From the NCBI RefSeq assembly GCF_016863635.1, contig NZ_BOPG01000012.1, positions 736,908 to 800,907 of the forward strand: a stretch of 64,000 nt of DNA. The letters run 5' to 3'. How positions within the stretch are numbered: position 1 is the first letter of the stretch; each line of letters opens with the position of its first letter. This stretch comes from Virgisporangium aurantiacum. Lineage in GTDB: Bacteria; Actinomycetota; Actinomycetes; Mycobacteriales; Micromonosporaceae. A model generated the notes under the pieces. That model was not told the DNA's origin and searched no databases. It worked only from the letters and a program-made list of their open reading frames with translations. Position numbers and translations under genes: made by a program. Shown here piece by piece: positions 58,817 to 64,000 of the stretch.

Positions 58817-59866
58817 TCAGGTCACGTCGTCGTAGCGGCGGTCGATCGGCCGGGGTGCGGCGATCGTGTCCGTTCCGACCGCGCCGGACGCCGTCACCGG
58901 CTCCGGCGCCTCGACCGCACCCGATGCGGTGACCGGGCCGGACGCGGCGATCGGCTCGGACGCGGCGACCGGATCGAGCTCGTCGACCGGCGTGTTGTCG
59001 TACGCCAGCGGCGAGATCTCGTCGTCGTCGAGGTCGCCGTACTCGGCCCGGTGCTTACGGGCGCGCCGCTTGTCGTTGAGGAACGCCAGACCCACCGCGG
59101 CGAAGTACAGCCCCGACAGGCAGATCGCCAGCGCCGACATGCCGAACGGGTCGCCGGTGGGCGTCGCCACGGCCGCGAACAGGAAGAACGCGAACACGAC
59201 GATGCGCCACCACTTGAGCATCCGGCGCGCGCTGAGCACCCCGGCCACGTTGAGCAGCAGGGTCGCCAGCGGGAATTCGAACGCCACCCCGAAGATCAAC
59301 ATCATGCCGGTGACGAACGAGATGTACCGGGTGATCTCCAGCGTGGTGGTGACGTCTTCGTTGGCGAAGTCGAGCAGGAACTCCAGGCCGAACGCGATCA
59401 CGTAGTAGGCCAGCACCGCACCGAGCGCGAACAGCGGCGCGGCGGCGGCGGCGAACGCGTACGTCCAGCGCCGCTCGTGCCGGTGCAGGCCCGGCGCGAC
59501 GAACGCCCACAACTGGTACATCCAGAACGGCGCGGCCACGATGAGGCCGCACCACATCGCCACCTTGAGCCGCAGGAGCAGCAGGTCGGCGACGCCGAGC
59601 TGGACGAACCCGCACTTCCAGGTCTCGGTGTCGGGGTCGTGCGTCTTCAACCACACGGACTGGTCGAAGTCGCAATAGGGCTGCTGCAGGATTTCGAGGA
59701 CGGGCTTGGCCAGGAACCAGCCGACGACCATCCCGAGCACGATGGCCACACTCGCCTTGAACAGCCGGTCGCGCAGCTCGTACAGGTGCTCCATGAGGGT
59801 CATGGAGCCGTCGGCGGCCCGTTCGAACTGCCTCTTGCCGCGCCGGCCGAAGATCGCCAGGCGCAC
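58817..59866 (-). CDS. tatC: Sec-independent protein translocase TatC
   Basis: 349 residues. Six membrane helices are visible, with the conserved start MTLMEHLYELRDRLFKA and the Glu in FGVAFEFPL. It is the twin-arginine receptor subunit that docks signal peptides. The C-terminal tail of about 90 residues is long and low in complexity, with repeats such as ASGPVTASGAV. It begins 3 bp after tatA and is clearly in one operon with it. Confidence 0.96.
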   Translation of the reverse strand: MRLAIFGRRGKRQFERAADGSMTLMEHLYELRDRLFKASVAIVLGMVVGWFLAKPVLEILQQPYCDFDQSVWLKTHDPDTETWKCGFVQLGVADLLLLRLKVAMWCGLIVAAPFWMYQLWAFVAPGLHRHERRWTYAFAAAAAPLFALGAVLAYYVIAFGLEFLLDFANEDVTTTLEITRYISFVTGMMLIFGVAFEFPLATLLLNVAGVLSARRMLKWWRIVVFAFFLFAAVATPTGDPFGMSALAICLSGLYFAAVGLAFLNDKRRARKHRAEYGDLDDDEISPLAYDNTPVDELDPVAASEPIAASGPVTASGAVEAPEPVTASGAVGTDTIAAPRPIDRRYDDVT

Positions 59867-59869
59867 CGG

Positions 59870-60136
59870 CTACCGCTCGCGTGCGCGCTCGACCGGGTCG
59901 TTCACCGGCGGCGGCGGAGCGGGACGCTCCTCGGTGGGCGACAGCGGTGCGCGGCTGGTCTGCTGAGCATCGGCCTTCGCCTGGACGTCGTCGTCGGCCA
60001 GGCCACGGGTCTCGGCCTTGATGATGCGCAGTGACCGGCCGAGGCCACGCGCCGCGTCGGGCAGCCGCTTCGCTCCGAAGAGGAGGATCAGCACGACCAC
60101 CAGGACAATGATGTGCCAGGGCTTGAGTGCGCCCAT
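59870..60136 (-). CDS. tatA: Twin-arginine translocase subunit TatA
   Basis: 88 residues from ATG 60136, with AGGTGGG upstream; a GTG three codons before is also in frame. One membrane helix (HIIVLVVVLILLFGAKRLPDAARGLG) is followed by an amphipathic helix with the FGAKRLP hinge, the signature of TatA. It forms the translocation pore with TatC. It lies 3 bp from tatC and downstream of the paf genes. Confidence 0.95.
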   Translation of the reverse strand: MGALKPWHIIVLVVVLILLFGAKRLPDAARGLGRSLRIIKAETRGLADDDVQAKADAQQTSRAPLSPTEERPAPPPPVNDPVERARER

Positions 60137-60236
60137 GGATCCCACCTCACATCGTCGGGGTACTGCAGGTCAGGTTTCCGAACCATCCTACGGCCGGTGC
60201 GGCGTTGCGCCACCACCGCGGTTGTCGAACACGAGG

Positions 60237-60497
60237 TCAACTCGCCTCGACGGCCGCCTTACGCGCGGCCCGGGCCTCCACCTGCTCCTGAATGCGCAGA
60301 ACCGTCTCCTGCATCTCCTCGGCCCGCTTCTGCAACGCCAGGACCGGCTCCTCCAGCGTCCTGGCCTGATCGAGGCGCACCATGAGCGAACGCTGGACGC
60401 GGCGCAGCCGCTTGAGCCGGCCGAGCAGCATGCCCACGGCCACGAACAGCACCAGCAGGCCCAGCAGCGCAATCGCGCCCGAGATCCACCACGTCAC
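60237..60497 (-). CDS. Small membrane-anchored coiled-coil protein
   Basis: 86 residues from GTG 60497. A membrane helix (ISGAIALLGLLVLFVAVGMLLG) leads into a coiled coil rich in Arg, Glu and Gln (LRRVQRSLMVRLDQARTLEEPVLALQKRAEEM). The topology recalls small actinobacterial proteins of unknown function located near tat genes. It lies between pafC and tatA, and may be part of the same transcript. No function can be given. Confidence 0.7.
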   Translation of the reverse strand: MTWWISGAIALLGLLVLFVAVGMLLGRLKRLRRVQRSLMVRLDQARTLEEPVLALQKRAEEMQETVLRIQEQVEARAARKAAVEAS

Positions 60498-60566
60498 GAC
60501 AGAAGACCCTAATGCACCGCGGCGTTGGTCGCGCGGAGCGCGGCCGACGCTGCGTCAGACGCGATT

Positions 60567-61568
60567 CTATGTCGACAGCGCGTCGGTTGCCGGAATCGCC
60601 GCGTCGTCGGCCACTTCGCCCGCCGGCCAGGCCGCGGCGTACGCGTCCAGTGCCGCCCTGGCCTCGCCACCGACCACCGCGACCAGTTCCGGCGGCGCGA
60701 CGACCGCGACCTCCGGCCCGAGCCCCAGCACGAGCCGCCGTGCCCAGCCCAGGTCGGCCGCCCGCAGCGACACCAGCCAGTGGTCGTGCTCGCGGCGGAC
60801 CTCCTCGCACGGGTAGTACTCGGTGATCCACCGGGCCGACCGCCCCACCCGGAGCTGCACCAGCGGCAGGTCGGGCGTCGGTTGGAACACGCCGTCGCGG
60901 ATGTCGTGCGGCACGGCCTGCGGCGGCGGCGCGGACGTCTCCTCGGTCTCGGTGTAGGCGTCGATGCGGTCGATGCGGAACATCCGCACCGCCTCGGCCC
61001 GCCGGCACCACGCCTCCATGTACGCCTTGCCGCCGACCACGAGCACCCGCATCGGGTCGACGACCCGTTCGGTGGTCTCGTCGCGGGTCGCGGTGTAGTA
61101 GGTGATCCGCAGCGCGCGGCCCCGCTGGACGACGCGGCGGAACTCCTCCAGCCGGTCGGCGTTGCCGGCCAGCCGCACCGCCACCGGCGCCTCGGCGAAC
61201 TCCCCCGCCGCGCTCTCCAGCTTGGCCAGTGCCCGCTCGATCGCCTCCCGGTGGCCGACGCCCGGCGTCTCGGTGAGCATCCGCAGCGCCACGATCAGCG
61301 CCAGCGCCTCGTCCTGGTTGAGCCGCAGCGGCCGGTTGATGCCGGCGTCGTAGGTGATCGTGACGCGGTCGCCGTCGAGGGCCATGTCGATCAGGTCGCC
61401 GGGGCCGTAACCGGGCAGCCCGCACATCCACAGCAGTTCCAGGTCGTCGCGCAGTTGCTTGTCGCTGACGCCCAGGTCGTCGGCGGCCTCGTCGACCGGG
61501 ATGCCGGGCCGGGCCAGCAGGTACGGCACCAGGTTCAGCAGCCGCCCGACGCGATCGGTGCTGCTCAC
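60567..61568 (-). CDS. pafC: WYL domain transcriptional regulator PafC
   Basis: 333 residues from GTG 61568. An N-terminal winged helix (GRLLNLVPYLLARPGIPVDEAADDLGVSDKQLRDDLELL) is followed by a WYL domain (ALRITYYTATRDETTERVVDPMRVL, KAYMEAWCRRAEAVRMFRIDRI) and a WCX C-terminal extension. With PafB it forms the PafBC activator of the LexA-independent DNA damage response. It follows pafB after 73 bp, a wider gap than in mycobacteria where the two are tightly linked. Confidence 0.93.
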   Translation of the reverse strand: MSSTDRVGRLLNLVPYLLARPGIPVDEAADDLGVSDKQLRDDLELLWMCGLPGYGPGDLIDMALDGDRVTITYDAGINRPLRLNQDEALALIVALRMLTETPGVGHREAIERALAKLESAAGEFAEAPVAVRLAGNADRLEEFRRVVQRGRALRITYYTATRDETTERVVDPMRVLVVGGKAYMEAWCRRAEAVRMFRIDRIDAYTETEETSAPPPQAVPHDIRDGVFQPTPDLPLVQLRVGRSARWITEYYPCEEVRREHDHWLVSLRAADLGWARRLVLGLGPEVAVVAPPELVAVVGGEARAALDAYAAAWPAGEVADDAAIPATDALST

Positions 61569-61641
61569 GCGATCGCCCCGCTTCGCGGTGCGATGCGTTC
61601 GCAGGGCACTGAGCTGATGGTTCGCTCGCACAAGTGCTCGC

Positions 61642-62664
61642 TCACGCGCGTCCCCCCGTCGTTGACGGGACGCGGCGCTGCGCCGGCGCGATCGCCGGAT
61701 GCCCGGCGGACACCTGCTCCAGCCGGGCGATCACCCTGTCGCGCAGCGCGGGCGGTTCGAGGACGAGCACGTCGGCGCCGTAGCCGACCAGCCAGCCGGC
61801 GAACCCGTCGGCGTCGGCGAACGGCAGGGTGACGCGGTCGCCGGTGGGGCCGGGCACGATCTCGGTGGCCCACCGTCGCACGCCGGCCGCCCGGTCGGGA
61901 CGCACGAGCAGCGTGGCCCGGTGGGTGCGCTCGACCGGGCCGGAGAACCGCGCGACGTAGCTGATCAGGTCGAGGTCGGCGGGTGGCTCGTAGGTGCCGG
62001 CCCGGCCCGACCGACGGATCCCGCCGACGACGCGGCTGAGCCGGAAGCAGCGGGCGGCGGCCCGGTCGAGGTCGTGCCCGACCACGTACCACTTGCCCCG
62101 CCAGCACACCACGCCCCACGGCTGCAGGCGGCGCGTCGAGGTGGTGTCGTGCTCGGGCGGGTGGTAGTCGAAGGTGACCGGCTGGCGCGCCCGCACCGCC
62201 GCCGTGAGCGGCTCGAACGCGGGGTCGACGTTGACCACCGGCTCGACGCCCAGCGTGGTGGTCGGATCGACGTCGACGCCCGCCGCGCGCAGCTTCGTGA
62301 GCCCCGAGCTCGCCGCCGCGGCCAGGCCCGCGTGCCGCCACAGCCGGGCCGCGATGCCGACGGCGGCCGCCTCCTCGGGTTCGAGGTGGATGTCGGGCAG
62401 GGCGTACTCGCGACGCGCGATGCGGTAGCCGGGTTCGGTGTCGAAGACGCTGGCGTTGCCGATCTCCAGCGGAACGCCGAGGTCACGCAGTTCGGACTTG
62501 TCGCGCTCGAACTTGCGCTGGAAGGCGTCGTGTTCGCGTGGATCGTCCGGATCGTGCTCGTAGCCCGGCACCGTTGCCGCGATTTGCGCGGCGGTCAGGA
62601 ACCGGCGGGTCGACAACAGGCAGATCACCAGGTTGACGAGGCGCTCGGTACGGCCACGGGACAC
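61642..62664 (-). CDS. pafB: WYL domain transcriptional regulator PafB
   Basis: 340 residues from GTG 62664. The same layout as PafC: winged helix (RTERLVNLVICLLSTRRFLTAAQIA), WYL domain (QPVTFDYHPPEHDTTSTRRLQPWGVV, GKWYVVGHDLDRAAARCFRLSRV) and WCX region. PafB with PafC activates DNA repair genes after damage. TAGCGT ends 6 bases before the GTG, so the mRNA is leaderless. pafA, the usual upstream partner, is not present; a DUF3866 gene is divergent instead. Confidence 0.93.
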   Translation of the reverse strand: MSRGRTERLVNLVICLLSTRRFLTAAQIAATVPGYEHDPDDPREHDAFQRKFERDKSELRDLGVPLEIGNASVFDTEPGYRIARREYALPDIHLEPEEAAAVGIAARLWRHAGLAAAASSGLTKLRAAGVDVDPTTTLGVEPVVNVDPAFEPLTAAVRARQPVTFDYHPPEHDTTSTRRLQPWGVVCWRGKWYVVGHDLDRAAARCFRLSRVVGGIRRSGRAGTYEPPADLDLISYVARFSGPVERTHRATLLVRPDRAAGVRRWATEIVPGPTGDRVTLPFADADGFAGWLVGYGADVLVLEPPALRDRVIARLEQVSAGHPAIAPAQRRVPSTTGGRA

Positions 62665-62670
62665 CCCACG

Positions 62671-62721
62671 ACGCTAGCAGCGCGGGCGCCCAAATACCTT
62701 CGCCCACGCGTGCCTTAGCGT
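62671..62721. promoter_or_regulatory. Divergent leaderless promoters of pafB and the DUF3866 gene
   Basis: Each gene has the same -10 hexamer TAGCGT: 62671-62676 on the minus strand, 6 bases from the pafB GTG, and 62716-62721 on the plus strand, 7 bases from the GTG at 62729. No -35 consensus is seen. Confidence 0.6.
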
Positions 62722-62728
62722 GACCATC

Positions 62729-63784
62729 GTGATTCATTGGCGGTCGGGGACGGTTCTTTCGGTCGGGCGCTCCTGGGACGGCGCCCTCGAGGTCGATGTA
62801 CGTGTCGACTCCGATACCGTGCGTGCTCTCGCGTACCCGTTGCTGGTCGGCACGCCGATCGTCGGCGACCGGGTGCTGCTGAACGTGAACGCGCTGTCGC
62901 TCGGCCTCGGGACCGGCGGATACGCGATGGTGGTGGCGCTGCCCGACCGGCTGCCGCCCGACGCGTCCTTCGCCGGCCACGCGGTCAAGGCCCGGTACAC
63001 GCCGTTACAGCCCGTGGTGCTGGCGGCCGACGAGGAGGCTTCTCCCCTGCGGTCCGTCCTGTCCGCGGCCGACGACCTCGGCGGCGCCCCCGTGGTGATC
63101 GCCGACCTGCACTCCGCGTTACCGGCCGTGCTCGCCGGGGTGATCGCCACCCGCCCCGCCACCCGCGTCGCCTATGTCATGACCGACGGCGGCGCGCTGC
63201 CCGCCTGGTTCTCCCGCACGCTGTCGGCGCTGCGCCCGCTGCTGGTCGGCACGGTGACCACCGGCCAGGCCTTCGGCGGCGACCTCGAGGCCACGAACCT
63301 GCACGCCGGCCTGCTGGCAGCGGTGGTCGGGCTGGGCGCGGAGGTCACCGTGGTCGCGCAGGGCCCCGGCAATCTGGGGACGGGCACCGCGTGGGGCTTC
63401 TCCGGAGTGGACGCCGGTGCCGCGGTGAACGCCGTGGGCGTGCTGGGCGGCCACCCGATCGGCTCGCTCCGCATCTCCGACGCCGACGCCCGCCCCCGTC
63501 ACCGCGGCGTCTCCCACCACAGCCTGACCGCCTACGGCCGGGTCGCCCTCGCACCCGCCGACCTGGTGGTCCCGGCCGGCCTGGACCCGTCGTTGGGCGT
63601 GGCGGAGTCCCTGAAGCCGCTGACCGGCCGCCACCGCGTGGTGGAGATCCCGGTCGACGGCCTGGACGAGGCCCTGCGCGCCCTACCGGTCAAACTCTCG
63701 ACGATGGGCCGTTCCCTGGACGCCGACCACGCCTACTTCCTGTCCGCCGCCGCCGCCGGCCGCCACGCCGCAGCGCTCCTGTAG
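62729..63784 (+). CDS. DUF3866 family protein
   Basis: 351 residues from GTG 62729. An in-frame GTG at 62720 is disfavoured because family members begin close to IRWRSGTV. An N-terminal small domain (VIHWRSGTVLSVGRSWDGALEVDV) and a large Gly/Ala-rich domain (GTVTTGQAFGGDLEATNLHAG, GPGNLGTGTAWGFSGVDAG) match DUF3866, conserved in actinobacteria and found near paf genes. It may be an enzyme with a phosphatase- or kinase-like fold; no reaction is known. Its promoter is back to back with that of pafB. Confidence 0.88.
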   Translation: MIHWRSGTVLSVGRSWDGALEVDVRVDSDTVRALAYPLLVGTPIVGDRVLLNVNALSLGLGTGGYAMVVALPDRLPPDASFAGHAVKARYTPLQPVVLAADEEASPLRSVLSAADDLGGAPVVIADLHSALPAVLAGVIATRPATRVAYVMTDGGALPAWFSRTLSALRPLLVGTVTTGQAFGGDLEATNLHAGLLAAVVGLGAEVTVVAQGPGNLGTGTAWGFSGVDAGAAVNAVGVLGGHPIGSLRISDADARPRHRGVSHHSLTAYGRVALAPADLVVPAGLDPSLGVAESLKPLTGRHRVVEIPVDGLDEALRALPVKLSTMGRSLDADHAYFLSAAAAGRHAAALL

Positions 63785-63801
63785 CTCGCCCGCTAGGCGA
63801 G
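63785..63801. terminator. Short hairpin between convergent genes
   Basis: CTCGCC (63785-63790) pairs with GGCGAG (63796-63801) around a five-base loop. It lies right after the DUF3866 stop and contains the stop of the convergent gene. No T-run follows. Confidence 0.4.
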
Positions 63802-63993
63802 GAGGATGACGGCGGCCCAGGCGGCGAGCATCGCCACCAGGGCGGCGACCAGGACCCACGTGGGGATCTTGTGGCCGCCCTGGCGGTTGCGTTCGATCTC
63901 GGCGACGAACCGGTCGCGGCGGCGTTGCCAGAACCCGGGCCGCCGTGTCGGTGTCGGTGTCGGCCCGGGTTCCGGTTGAGGCTCGTCGGTCAC
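63793..63993 (-). CDS. Small C-terminal-anchored membrane protein
   Basis: 66 residues from GTG 63993. A Pro-rich start (PQPEPGPTPTPTRRPG) and a basic segment (WQRRRDRFVAEIERNRQGG) precede one membrane helix at the C terminus (WVLVAALVAMLAAWAAVILL). The upstream region lies outside the window, so the true start could be further upstream. Function unknown. Confidence 0.6.
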   Translation of the reverse strand: MTDEPQPEPGPTPTPTRRPGFWQRRRDRFVAEIERNRQGGHKIPTWVLVAALVAMLAAWAAVILLA

Positions 63994-64000
63994 ATGCTTG

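Overview
The window is about 64 kb of very GC-rich DNA with the features of a filamentous or spore-forming actinomycete, probably Micromonosporaceae or a close relative. The evidence is: strong G/C third-position bias; the pafB-pafC / tatA-tatC / helY neighbourhood typical of Actinomycetota; many GTG starts; many genes whose -10 hexamer lies 6-8 bases before the start codon (leaderless transcripts); and a chemoreceptor gene, which suggests a motile stage. The family-level placement is inference. No gap longer than about 230 bases lacks a gene or RNA, so nothing long is left unexplained. There are no insertion sequences, prophage genes, rRNA genes or CRISPR arrays.

Layout. 0-7.3 kb: end of an aromatic-acid pathway (4-oxalomesaconate hydratase plus a secreted tannase/feruloyl esterase), a MerR-controlled polysaccharide-deacetylase-like enzyme, a secreted Cys-rich protein, rraA-lpdA and a LuxR-type regulator. 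7.3-22.4 kb: a 15-kb minus-strand block of three giant or secreted proteins: a 3002-residue RHS/YD-repeat protein ending in a nuclease domain, a 1604-residue subtilase with lectin-like modules, and a secreted propeller-like protein. The first and last of these genes share the same palindrome in their promoters. 22.4-27.9 kb: a small DUF6882-like protein, a broken sugar O-acetyltransferase, a methyltransferase, and a secreted penicillin/acyl-homoserine-lactone acylase. 27.9-32.8 kb: a compact operon of a TPR-CHAT protease, a small beta-rich protein and a secreted subtilase. 32.8-40.7 kb: oxidoreductases with HxlR and TetR regulators, a long-form argG with a clear leaderless promoter, a haloperoxidase-type hydrolase and an FAD monooxygenase. 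40.7-41.3 kb: six tRNA genes packed head to tail behind a terminator-like hairpin; two have C instead of U at position 33. 41.3-49.5 kb: an autoregulated operon (HTH-Clp_N protein, asparaginase-like protein, M24 peptidase), a 5'-3' exonuclease, STAS protein, twin AraC regulators and two DUF proteins. 49.5-64 kb: helY, a THUMP methyltransferase and HAD gene, a TetR/MFS pair, a large hairpin repeat, a chemoreceptor, dagK, tatC, tatA, pafC, pafB and a DUF3866 gene.

How the parts work together. The pafBC, tat and helY genes are the chromosomal core. The most distinctive accessory systems are the RHS nuclease block with its shared promoter palindrome, the CHAT-subtilase operon, the tRNA array, and the HTH-Clp_N operon with two perfect 17-bp palindromes. 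Two DNA-level signals cross gene boundaries: a 13-bp palindrome (GTCCACWGTGGAC) embedded in the reading frames of the secreted-protein genes, and an identical 20-bp TetR-type operator present both at the TetR/MFS promoter (54.67 kb) and upstream of the methyltransferase (23.67 kb).
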